A stretch of 64,000 nt of DNA, taken from positions 1,116,001 through 1,180,000 of the forward strand of contig OY723302.1 in NCBI GenBank assembly GCA_963210315.1. Reading direction: 5' to 3'. Shown here one piece after another: positions 1 to 9,843 of this stretch; position 1 is the stretch's first letter; the number at the start of each line of letters is the position of its first letter. Made by a program: the position numbers and the translations under genes. Below the pieces are notes generated by a model. The model did no database searches. It had not been told where the DNA came from and was given only the letters and a program-made list of their open reading frames with translations. The stretch is from Rhynchopus euleeides. Taxonomy: Eukaryota; Euglenozoa; Diplonemea; Diplonemida; Diplonemidae.

Positions 1-2
1 TC

Positions 3-842
3 GACTGGCACGGCGAGCTGATCTACAGCGACACGACTGCTGGGTACTACCCGTTCGACTGCCGGTACTCCCCCAACGATGTGACCTTCTCCTGCGCCAG
101 CGAAGGCCTCCAGGTGTGGAACGCCACCCAGGGGGATATGATCGTGTCGAAGCCGGGCGACCGGTCGTACGCTCTGGCCTACTCGCCGGACAGCCAGCGT
201 GTCGCAATCGGCAGCCAGTACCTCGTGGAGTACAACGTGGCGGACGGCTCCCTGTTCCGCAACTACACTGACGCCCCTGGCACCACGCGCGCCATTGCCT
301 TCTCGCCGGACGGGAAGTTGGTCGTGGCGGCGGTGGACAAGGTTGTGGTGGTGTACGACCACGAGTCGGGCGACATGAAGGAGCACCTGGTTGGGCACAC
401 CGACAGCGTCACCACGGTTGCCTACTCCCCTGACGGCCTGCTCCTCGCGAGCGGGAGCCTCGACGGTACCATCCGCATCTGGGATGCGGCTTCTTGGCAG
501 ACGCGCCTGGTGCTCGACGTGCAGGATGCGGTGACCGACCTGGAGTACACCCCGGATGGCCAGTACCTCGTGTCCTCCTGCACGTTTGTGCACATCTGGA
601 ACGCAACGATTCCGAGCAGCACCCCGACCCCGCCGTCGGGAGGGGGCAGCAGCAGCAGCAGCGCAGGGGTTGTGGTGGGTGTGCTTATCGCCGTGATCGT
701 CGTGCTCGCTGCGGTGCTGTACTACGTGAGGAGGAGGGGGACCAACCTGTGGGGCGGCAACACCCACGAGCAGATCCCCACAAGCAGCAGTGCTGTTGGC
801 GCTGTGGGCGAGTCGGAGGACCAGAACGTCAACGCCTTCTAG
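3..842 (+). CDS. WD40-repeat single-pass membrane protein, 5' partial
   Basis: The reading frame is open from the first bases of the window, so the gene starts to the left; it ends at TAG 840-842. Several WD40 blades are visible through SPDG/TPDG turns and the W-D or W-N blade ends, for example SGSLDGTIRIWD at about 450-485. After the last blade comes a Ser/Gly linker, then a hydrophobic segment (AGVVVGVLIAVIVVLAAVLYY, about 664-726) followed by RRR and a short polar tail. This is type I topology, which would put the propeller outside the cell or in a lumen. Three N-glycosylation sequons (NATQ, NYTD, NATI) in the propeller fit that. WD40 propellers are usually cytosolic or nuclear, so an ectodomain propeller is less common. 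The ligand and role are unknown. Confidence 0.8.
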   Translation, partial: DWHGELIYSDTTAGYYPFDCRYSPNDVTFSCASEGLQVWNATQGDMIVSKPGDRSYALAYSPDSQRVAIGSQYLVEYNVADGSLFRNYTDAPGTTRAIAFSPDGKLVVAAVDKVVVVYDHESGDMKEHLVGHTDSVTTVAYSPDGLLLASGSLDGTIRIWDAASWQTRLVLDVQDAVTDLEYTPDGQYLVSSCTFVHIWNATIPSSTPTPPSGGGSSSSSAGVVVGVLIAVIVVLAAVLYYVRRRGTNLWGGNTHEQIPTSSSAVGAVGESEDQNVNAF

Positions 843-1260
843 GTGCAGTCGGCATGCCGCGACCCATCTTAGAGCTGGGTTGAGAAGACATCCGCTGGAA
901 CAGCCAATATGAAGGTAGAAGTACACAGGGGGTCTGGCCCTATCTGTGCCCAAACCTGTGTCAGTGTTTACTGCCTACCGCGCTCACCTTTATGCAGTTC
1001 TGAGCAAATCATCGTGTCCATTCGGAAGGGTTGAACCAGAAATATATAGCCTAGCATCAGTCAAATGCAAAGGCCCTGCTGACGCTCTTTGTGTGCGTGC
1101 ATGTGTGGATGTGTGTGCATGATTATTTTTCAACAGCAGATCTCTTTGCCCGTTTGGTAGTCTACGGAAAAGTTTCGGCAAAAAGCCACGCAAAACAAAT
1201 CAAAGGGTGGAATGCGTCAAAACTGCGCTCGTCGGCACCACGTTTGCGAAGACCACCACC
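843..1260. other. Intergenic gap with CA microsatellite
   Basis: No gene is seen between the WD40 stop and the LINE. The stretch ends in CCACC followed by an (AC)9 tract (1261-1278), which forms the left junction of the retrotransposon. Confidence 0.6.
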
Positions 1261-1283
1261 ACACACACACACACACACTGCCC

Positions 1284-4200
1284 CAAGGAGGCGGATGAAC
1301 TGCTGAGGAGCGATACTGCGTGGGGGGGCTACTTCCGGAAGTATGCGACGACGCCTGAGCCTCGCTGGGACACCTTCCGACAGAGGTACAGCGACTTCCT
1401 CCCTGACCCGGCCGAGATGGAGTGTAAGACCATTACGGCAGAAGACGTTGGGACAGCGCTGGCTAAAATGTCTACATCCACCTCGCCGGGCCTACACGGC
1501 TGGAGGGTGCACGAGCTGCGGCAACTCCCAGGGGACCTCCTCAAGTTGTTCGCGGAGGTGTTCAATGAGGTCGAGAGATCGGGCGAATGGCCGGAGCAGC
1601 TGATGCACGCCATGATTTGCCTCATTCCCAAGCCCGGCAGCTCAGGTGAGCCGCTGTCGCAGCGCCCCATCAGCATCACTCCCGTGCTGTACAGGGTGTG
1701 GGCAGCAATCCGAGTGAAGCCTGCGCTGAAGTGGCTGGAGAGCATTGCGCCTGAGGACTTGCACGGATGCAGACCTGGCCACGGCGCGGAGGACCTCATC
1801 TGGCACCTGGCAGCACGGATCGAAGAGGCCCACCTCACAGGACAGCCACTGTACGGTGTCGCCCTAGACTTTAAGAAATGCTTCGACACGGTGCCGATTG
1901 ACCTGACCTTCTGTCTAGCTGCGGAGCTCGGCTTCGACGGCCGAGTCCTGCGCACCCTGCGGGCAGCGTACGGGTCAATGCAGCGGCACTTCCGGGTAAG
2001 CGGCACTATCGGAGAGGGCTTCCTGCCAACCAACGGCATCATGCAGGGCTGCCCCATTAGCGTCGTGCTGATCAACGTGCTGGTGGGTGTATGGATACGC
2101 ATGGCGGAGCACCGGCAGGGCACGAGGGCGTTGTCGTTTGTGGACGATGTGTACGCGGTGACCCCCAGCCCGGGGACCTTGCAAGCAGTGGTGGATGACT
2201 CTGCAGATTTCTCCCACGATACCGGGATGGTAATATGCGCAGAGGTCAAGTCACATGTCTTCTCGACGTCCCCCGAGCCGTTGACCCCGATAGTCTACCG
2301 GACACGGGACGGCACGGCTACCCCCCTTCGACAGCGCGATAGCTTCGACTGCCTCGGGGCCATGCTGCATGCGCGCCCGCTCGAGGGACCCGAGGTGCCC
2401 AAATCGGAGCGCGTCGCCCGCCGAAAAGAGGGCGCAGAGCAGAACCTGCGCAGGACCTCGGCACTGCCCCTACCGGTGCAGTGGAAGGGGCAGGCAGCAG
2501 CGATGACAGCGGGGTCCAGGCTCTACTACGACGCCCTGGTCACCCGCTGGGAGGACGCCGACATCAGGCGATGGAGGGGGCTCTTCGTCGCCGCGCTGTG
2601 GTCCGGACCCCCCCGCAGGGCGCGGGAGGCTGTGCTGGATGTCCTCCACCATGCACATCGGGTGGACCCCGCCGTCGCCCCCCGCTACCGGCAGATCACC
2701 ACCTGGGCCATGCAGGTCAAGAAGTGGGGCCGCTGCAGGGTTCTGTCTGAGACGGCTTGGGATAGCAGAGTGAGGCTTACAGGGACAGGCCCCTTTGCGC
2801 TTTTCCGAGCGGCCCTTCGGTGGATAGGATGGAGCTGGAGCACGGCGACCACCCTATCTTACACTGATGAAGCGGGACGGAGCATAGTCTTCGACCCCAC
2901 CGCAGCAACAACGAGCGGATGGGGGATCTTCGCTCATGACCTCCGCCAGGCCCTACGTACACAGGTGGCCAAGGCGCTGGCTGGTCGTCGTGACGACTTT
3001 GCGGGCGCTCAGCACGGCATCGACGGGCAAGCCACACGCTGCGTCCTGGAGGGAGAGGGCGCCGCGGTCACGGGATACCAACGGGGCCTCCTTCGTTCCG
3101 TCATTGCAGGGGCGGTGCCTGTCCGAGGGCGCACGGGGCAGGGCGGGATCTGCCGATACTGCAACGCAGGCACCCCCGAGACGGTGATGCACCTATGGTG
3201 GGAGTGCTCCGCGTGGGACCCAATCCGACAAAACCACCCCATTACGGCTGTGGACCGGTCAACCTGGCCACCTTGCTTGGCGTTATGCGGGGTGGCGCCC
3301 GCCTTTAGACACGGCATCCCGGAGGACAGGCAGCCCCTGCCACTATCCTTCGCACGCAGGGTGGATATAGTGGCGCAGCTGCACCGCTACTTCATTGCAA
3401 TCCTCTCGGCGCGGCAGGAGAAAGATGGACTGCTCGACCGCTCCGCGCGCCACCACCGCACCCTTCACTATCCATGGGGGTGGTGCACGCCCAACCCCGA
3501 ACGGGCCTGCATCCCTGTGCGGGCGCCGTCCACTGTCAAACAGACGTGGGGCAAGCGCCCCCCGGAGCTGTGGGTGGCCCTCTGCGACTGGCTGCGGGGC
3601 CTGAAATGGGGGCCGCAGGGAGGGGAGCACACCGTGACCCTCATGGAGTTGGCTGTCGACTTTGAGCTGTCGACCGGCCTCACCCTCCCAGAAGTCGAAA
3701 CGCGCCGCATCCGCCCCCACACACCTGACCCCCCTGAGAGGGGGCCGCGGGAGGCCCGCCCACGCATCCCCGAGGACACAGCCCCGGGGCTCACCCTCTA
3801 CTTCGACGGCGGAGCAAGGGACAACGGCACCCCCTTCGCCCTGGCGGGTGCAGGTGCGGTGCTCTACCGAGACGGCCTCAAGGTGTCGGAAGAGATCCTC
3901 CCTCTGCTGAACGTACGCAGCAACAACATCGCTGAGTACGAAGGGGTTCGAGCGGGCCTACGGCTGCTCAGAAGGGGCGACCCGCCCCCTGAGGGGAACG
4001 TTACGGTGCGGGGTGACTCGCAGGTGGTGCTGCGACACCTAAAAGGGGAAGCGGTTTGCCGCGATAAATCCCTCCGCCCCCTCTTCCTCAGCACGGCACG
4101 GCTGGCTGCCGACCTCGGGCCCCGGATCACCCTTACGTATGAGCACGTGAAAAGGGAGCTCAACGTCGATGCGGACGCCCTCAGCAACGCCGCCATGGAC

Positions 4201-4980
4201 GAGGCTGAGAGGCAGGGGGAGACCTCGCAGGAGCAGCTGCGGCAGGACTTCGCAGCCTTCCAGAAGAGCATCCTGGGCAAGGCTCACTCGTTGAGGCAGC
4301 TCTGCGAGGTGGTGCGCAAGACTTCCAAGCAACCATGGCACTGTGGCCACACTGCGAGCTCCACTGTCCTCACCGCGATCGGGGGAACCGTGGCAGGGGG
4401 CCTGTCCAGGAGAGCCCAGCTCAGCCCAGCCACCGAGTCGGTGATGCGCAGCCTCCAAGCGCACACGGCAGGCCCGGGCTTGAACCAGCGGGACACAGCC
4501 TTCCACTCCCGCGGCATGGCGTGGGCCGCAACCTTCGCACCGCAGCCCCACTACCCAGAGGGGTGGCAGCAAGCGGCCCAGCAATGGACTGCCAGCAGCC
4601 GGCAAGCCAACGCCCGGACAGGACGGTCATGGGAACGACGGGGCGCTGCTCCCCGGACTGCCCCCCCTGGAGCCAGACGGAACGCGAAGATGCTTACCTG
4701 CGCTCTGCACTGGAAACCCCGCTGCGTGGACTGCCGGCGCCGGCGCCTCTCGGAAGAGGACTGCTGCCGGGACCACCACGGGAAGAACGACGGCTTGCAA
4801 GTCACCATGGAATTTTGCAAGACGCATCGCATGGGCCGGTGCGGGGACTGCCACAGCAGTGCGAAATCACTCACACACTGTTGCGGCACGCACCACGCTG
4901 GCTATGCCTCACGCCCTCCTCGGAGTGGCACTGAGTTGGCCCCACACTCTAACCCGAGTGGGGCATCCGCTGTGACGTAG
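1284..4980 (+). CDS. LINE polyprotein: reverse transcriptase, zinc motif, RNase H, Cys/His tail
   Basis: The frame is open from 1123, but the part before about 1284 is flanking DNA including a microsatellite read as Thr-His repeats, and no convincing native start exists. Order of parts: an RT fingers/palm with LDFKKCFDT (about 1864-1890), the NGIMQGCPIS block (about 2032-2061) and the catalytic FVDD box (about 2137-2148); a zinc motif CRYC...HLWWEC (about 3150-3213) like those after many LINE RTs; and an RNase HI with DGG, AEYEG, GDSQ and DAD at 3800-4190, giving the full D-E-D-D set. The C-terminus is Cys/His-rich (about 4690-4890), suggesting nucleic acid binding. FVDD replaces the commoner FADD of LINEs. 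RT plus RNase H recalls the I and Ingi groups, but the clade is not assigned. The frame from RT to stop is uninterrupted. Confidence 0.8.
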
Positions 4981-5036
4981 GGGTGGGCGGGGAGTGGGCA
5001 CAGATCCGCGCAGGGTTACCCACTTAAAACCACTAT
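1284..5036 (+). mobile_element. LINE-type (non-LTR) retrotransposon, 5' truncated, between CA microsatellites
   Basis: The element holds one long reverse transcriptase/RNase H frame and no endonuclease domain upstream, so the 5' part is missing. Its left edge abuts (AC)9 at 1261-1278 and its right edge abuts (AC)7 at 5041-5054. The microsatellite may therefore be the insertion target and act as the target duplication. There are no terminal repeats. The 3' untranslated part after the stop at 4980 is only about 60 bases. Edges are approximate. Confidence 0.75.
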
Positions 5037-6004
5037 CACTACACACACACACACCCTCCTTCAAAATTTAACAAAGTGCGTTTTTTGAAACGCCACCGCC
5101 CCCCCCTCTCCCTCAGACAAGGCTTGTCGTTTTATCGATTTGCCAAACCCACAGCGCACACACATCGCACACAGCGCGTATGTTTTTTGTAGTAGTGTAG
5201 ATCACACACCGAGTGTATCCCCTGCTCTTTGATGTGATCTCCGCTGTTGCCACGCACACACAGACACACCAATCCCCTCTTCCGCTGGTGCATAACTACT
5301 ATAGTGGGCCTAGACAACTTGTGCCCACACAACAGACCGACACATCACAGGGCAAACATCACTGCTCGGACGGTACAACCCATATCGAGTGAAGGGAGGT
5401 CATCCCGAGTTTACCTTTTTCCTCTGCTTTGCCCATCCCTTCCGGTAGTCTCCGAGCAGCAGCAGCAGCAGGGTGGCGGGGGGGGTTGGGGTTGGGTGGG
5501 TGAGGTGTGTGTGTGGCAATATCATGGGGTTTCTTGCAATGTTACCCCGCCTGTTCACCCTTCTCCACTCCTCCGTTCCCCCCACGCCCTACCCACCGCT
5601 GAGAATACGTTTTAGGAGTGATATTTTTTCGGGTCTTGCATGGAAGAGATTCGTTTCAGTTGTGCCCCCGCCCCCCCACTTATTGTTGCTCCCTGCACCG
5701 ACCTGTGTAGTGTGCAAAAAAAAAATCAAAAAAAAATCATGCTTCAGCAACAGGCGTGTATCTATTTCACGGAATGAAAATAGGAATTTGGGGAAAAAAT
5801 ATTTTTTTGCACTATTTTTTTTGCACTTTTTTCCTTTGGATTTTATAGTGACCCTACTTGGTATTGGCCGAAAATTTTTATGTTCCCGGTCTTGGATGTG
5901 CTCAAACAGTCAAAAGAACACATTTTCCGGATGCAAAAAAAATTTGCACCTGGGGGTGGAGAGGGGGGTCGGAGGGCGGTGGTGTGAGAGGCTTGCTCTC
6001 AAAC

Positions 6005-6070
6005 CAACAGATGTTCACTACCGTGGCCTCCGGCGGCTGGGGGGCGGAACCCCCCAGACCCCCCCATGCG
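6005..6070 (+). repeat. Dispersed 60-base palindromic repeat, copy 1
   Basis: This copy starts with the family signature GTTCACTACCGTGGCCTCCG, then GCGG and a G6/C6 hairpin. The loop is slightly altered here (CGGAA) compared with the TCC loop of the other copies. Copy 2 lies 120 bases away. Confidence 0.75.
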
Positions 6071-6126
6071 ACATGTGCTATCTGTCAGTTGTGTTGTACT
6101 TGAGCGTATGCGACTATGGAGCCAGG

Positions 6127-6193
6127 CCAACAGACGTTCGCTACCGTGGCCTCCGGCGGCTGGGGGGCTCCGCCCCCCAGACCCCCCTGTGGC
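6127..6193 (+). repeat. Dispersed 60-base palindromic repeat, copy 2
   Basis: Same signature as copy 1, with a perfect 9-bp stem CTGGGGGGC/GCCCCCCAG closed by a TCC triloop, and the CCCCCCTGTGG tail. Reading the other strand gives a GGA triloop. Confidence 0.8.
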
Positions 6194-7180
6194 TTGTGCC
6201 TGGTCTTGGAGCCAAGCTTGCGCGTACGGGGCTGGGCATATCGGTTCACACCTCGCGGGAGGCTGGGCCGAGCCTGATCTCTCAGAGACGAACACCTTGC
6301 GAATGCGATCGGGTTTGCGGGCTTGCGGCTATGACATCTCGAAAGGGTCGTCGGGGCCCGTGATATGTTTCGGGTTCACTTGGTGGACATCCGTGGCGAG
6401 GAACCACGTGTATGTGTCAGTCACCAAAGTGAGTCACCACCGCCGGCCTCAACCACCAAACTGCAACGCAGAGGTTCCGCTATTCTCACAAGGAAGGCGC
6501 CCTGGGATGTACAGTGATTTGTGTGCAGCATCAAGAGGCACTGACCGCCTTGAACAGAGAGGTAGTGTACAGGTGGCGAGCAGTGGGAGGGCGTGCTGTG
6601 TCCTTCCACTTCCCCATCTACCTCCATTCGTTCACCGTTGTTGATAGCGATTTTTTCGCCATTTTTTCGAATCGTATGCATCGGTGAGGCCGAGTGAATC
6701 AAAATAGCGCAAAACTCACACCAAAATCTGTGTCTGAGGCACAGAAATCGTGCAAAAAAGCACCCAAAAAAAGTGCAAAAAAACCAAAATAGGATTTCGA
6801 AAATCGGCCAAAATACCCCCAAAATAGAGCCACACCTGTTCAGCAATGCATACCTTTCACATATGCAGCGCCCTCCCCGCCCCGCCCCACCCCACCCCAC
6901 CCGCACTGGTCTGAATATTTACCGAACTGCCAAAACTAATCCGTCCCCTCTTCCTACCCCCCTCCCCCATCCCAGCCCCCCACCCCTGTGTTCAATTACA
7001 ACAACGTTGTTTCTAACCGAGTGACTTCCATCTGTGTTTGTTTTCCCCTGTCGTGGGGCCTGGGTGGGACGGGTGGGGGGGGGGTGCGGGGCGAGGGGTG
7101 TTTCTATCTTCTTTCTCCCAAGAAGGGAGAAACGCAGCAGTTGGTTTGTCCAAGAATAGGTTCGCGTGTGGTTGTGCGCG

Positions 7181-7535
7181 TGTGGTTATAAAGTTTTAAG
7201 GCGGTGTCGCCCTGCACGGGCAGTAGCACCTCCCCTTCAGTATCGCACTCCCGAAGGATTCCCCAACACGGCGTGACACCGGTTTCGACGCGTACTCTTC
7301 GTACCCCTCCCCCCGGCCGCGTCTCTTCAGCGAAGAACCGGGGATAATCGGACCAGGGCTAGCTAAACCCTGGTGGTGTCACGGGTGGGGTTGGAGAGGG
7401 AGAAAAGGAAGAAATGAAGTTGCGAAAAAGTCAAACACTGACACGTGAAATCAATAAAAAGGGTGGTATATATCGCCCCCTTGCTGCGACGAAGACACTA
7501 AATAGTCAGGCCGCTTCAAGAGTCTTGAGGGCTTG
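7181..7535 (+). repeat. Terminal direct repeat, left copy
   Basis: It begins TGTGGTTATAAAG, has AATAAA near 7452, TATATATC after it, and ends GAGGGCTTG. It contains several hairpins (GCCC/GGGC near 7209-7221, CCTTC/GAAGG near 7235-7258) and the cloverleaf at 7272-7383. Confidence 0.8.
7272..7383 (+). ncRNA. Candidate structured RNA: four-arm cloverleaf
   Basis: A 9-bp closing helix (CGTGACACC 7272-7280 with GGTGTCACG 7375-7383) encloses three clear arms. These are GACGCG 7287-7292 with CGCGTC 7318-7323, topped by a GTAC/GTAC hairpin; TCTTC 7324-7328 with GAAGA 7332-7336; and ACCAGGG 7352-7358 with CCCTGGT 7368-7374, which abuts the closing helix. A short CCG/CGG pairing may form a fourth. 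No tRNA T-loop or hammerhead core is present. Whether it is transcribed is unknown. An identical fold occurs at 8071-8182. Confidence 0.4.
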
Positions 7536-7979
7536 AAGGAAGAAACAGGTTGCTGATGAGTCTCAGGAGCAGGCACCTTTTGTCCGCCCACATGACCTTC
7601 GCCCGAAGGCGAACCTCGTCCAGCTTGGCTCGATCGCCACAGAGAAGGGGATCATTCTCCGCTGTGGTGAACATCTTAAAAACCGAGGGTGCAGAGGTGG
7701 GGCAGCCCACTGGTGCGACAGCAGGCCGCCCCCGGATAGCTATAACTAGTGCATAGGAAGCATACGACGGCACACGCAACAGATGCCGAAGGCACAACGG
7801 CGGGTCACTTTTAACCACCAGAGGAGTGGCACTCCCGAGGGGTGGGGAAGGGGGGGTAGTCACAACACTTTCGAAGGAAGAAAAGGGGCAAATGGGATGT
7901 TTTGTGCAAGGTAGAAAGGAAGTCACAACATGAGGCAGGGGGGATTGCTCATCAGGCCTGGGGGAATAGAGGGTTTGTG

Positions 7980-8333
7980 TGTGGTTATAAAGTTTTAAGG
8001 CGGTGTCGCCCTGCACGGGCAGTAGCACCTCCCCTTCAGTATCGCACTCCCGAAGGATTCCCCAACACGACGTGACACCGGTTTCGACGCGTACTCTTCG
8101 TACCCCTCCCCCCGGCCGCGTCTCTTCAGCGAAGAACCGGGGATAATCGGACCAGGGCTAGCTAAACCCTGGTGGTGTCACGGGTGGGGTTGGAGAGGGA
8201 GAAAAGGAAGAAATGAAGTTGCGAAAAAGTCAAACACTGACACGTGAAATCAATAAAAAAGCGGTATATATCGCCCCCTTGCTGCGACAAAGACACTAAA
8301 TAGTCAGGCCGCTCCAAGAGTCTTGAGGGCTTG
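7980..8333 (+). repeat. Terminal direct repeat, right copy
   Basis: Matches the left copy with only a few substitutions and one short length change near the AATAAA box. All stems of the cloverleaf are retained, at 8071-8182. Confidence 0.8.
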
Positions 8334-8349
8334 TGGTTGTGCGCGTGTG

Positions 8350-9843
8350 TTATTTATGCCTGGGGAACCCCCCCGGGGGAATTTCAAACGAACCCACCCA
8401 GTGATGTTGTCCCCCCACCCCCATGTGTGGTATGGGATGCCGGTCCCTGTCACGGGAACACCTTTCGTGCGAAGATATGATGTAGGGACGTTGTACAGAC
8501 CTGCTCCGAAGGTGCTGAAGGAGAACAAACTGAACCGGATGTCCCCCCTTCCCCCCCTACTTTTCCTTGCGTCGTCAAGACTTCGTGCTTGAAGCAGCGG
8601 GGCTCTCTCGCGCCACCGGAACAACGTTTTCCTCCAATGAATACTACTTCAGTGGGTGGAAAATGCACCAAATCGCACTGTTTTCGGGGCAATAGCGAAG
8701 AAGACCCAGCGTGTGTGATTGTAAGACACCGCCCGCCGACTTTTGTGGGATCCTCGACAGCGTCGTTTCTGCAGGTTGTCAATTGCATCGATCCCAGCGA
8801 TGAATCTGACGAGAAGGGTGGCGTGTTTGTGGTTTAGGCGAAGTCATTGCGGGTGGTGACTAGCTCGCTTTACATGTGAGGGCCAGTCGATGTGTGAACC
8901 CAACAGCGCAATATCCGGCACAGTCAACCCAAAGCGTGCGGAAGGCACAGGAAAGCCTTGCCATCCGGCATGTGGAAGAAATCAGACGAGTTGCGTGTGA
9001 GCAACGGTGTTGGTGTATCCGTGTGACATTCGCTGCAACATCACTCACGAAGTGCAAAATGAACTGTGCAAAAGAAAAAAAAGACGTGCAAACCCGGAAA
9101 CAGGTCAGGGGAGTGGGGGGGAGGAAGGGGTAAACCAATGGGAATACGAAGCAGGTCTGGACGTTGCAGATTCAGAGGGGGTGGGGGGGGGGGGGGTGGG
9201 GGGCGGAGGTGGCTGTTCTGAAGAGAAAACCAACAAATAAAAGCGCGTCGGTTTTGCAGCAGCTTCCGCTTCCATTCGCACCCACCCCCCTCTCCCCCAG
9301 CTGCGGTACCTCAGCCTGTAAAACTGATGGTTGCCCAGTTCCCCCCGATATGACCTCTCTTTCAAAAGTCAGGCTTGGGTCGTCGAAGCCAATAAAGACT
9401 AGGGGGGGCCTTCGCTACGGGGTGGTCGTCAGTGCATTTTAGGTGAAAACTGACGGAGGCTGACGGAGGATAATGACCAGCGAAAGACCCCCTGGGTGTA
9501 TTCAGCAAACTTGATGACCCCCACCGCATCCCCCACACACGCTCCACCGACACACCCACACAGGACGTCTCGGGCTGGTGAGGGAACCCCAAGTCCCCTC
9601 CCCCCCCGCGTCCCCAGCCACCTGGCCGCGCCCCCCCCCCCCCCCCACCACCACACATCCGCGTTACTGGCCAGGGCTGCAGTGCTGCGTAAGTAGGTGA
9701 TAGGGGTGTCCAGCCGACAGCAGCGGGGCATCGCCGGTTCACACGTGCACGCACGCACGCACACACGTCCTCCTGTGTGAGGGGGGCAGGGAGAGAGAGG
9801 GTGGGGGTGGTGGTGGGGTGGCTGAGCCGGCTGCAGTGGCACA
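8350..9843. other. Intergenic region, no recognised gene
   Basis: There is a 66-codon frame from ATG 8637 to 8837 without recognisable features, G-runs at 9178-9205, C-runs at 9600-9646 and short CACG repeats near 9750. Nothing here is supported as a gene. Confidence 0.4.

Larger units (their letters stand above)
4981..7166. other. Intergenic region with dispersed palindrome repeats
   Basis: No convincing gene is seen. It contains CA tracts (5041-5054), T- and A-runs (5720-5950), and two copies of the dispersed 60-base palindromic repeat at about 6005-6070 and 6127-6193. From 6840 to 7080 there are C- and G-rich low-complexity stretches. Confidence 0.5.
7167..8345 (+). mobile_element. Non-coding element with 355-base terminal direct repeats (TRIM- or retrozyme-like)
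   Basis: Two nearly identical direct repeats (7181-7535 and 7980-8333) enclose about 445 bases with no convincing gene. The same 14 bases, TGTGGTTGTGCGCG, lie just outside both ends (7167-7180 and 8332-8345), which looks like a target duplication. That makes the unit one insertion rather than a local tandem duplication. The repeats do not begin and end with TG...CA, and 14 bases is long for LTR integration, so it may not be a standard LTR element. Small LTR elements (TRIMs), ribozyme-bearing retrozymes and Penelope-type elements are candidates. It looks whole and recent because the repeats are about 98% alike. Confidence 0.6.

Noticed and set aside
1329-2249. A 306-residue minus-strand frame
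   Set aside because: Antisense shadow of the LINE reverse transcriptase; no motifs.
5473-6363. A 296-residue plus-strand frame
   Set aside because: Translation is low complexity (Lys/Phe runs) and runs through two palindromic repeats; no gene-like features.
7552-7960. CTGATGA strings (7554 on plus, near 7950 on minus) as hammerhead cores
   Set aside because: The GAAA side of the core and pairing stems are missing in both places.
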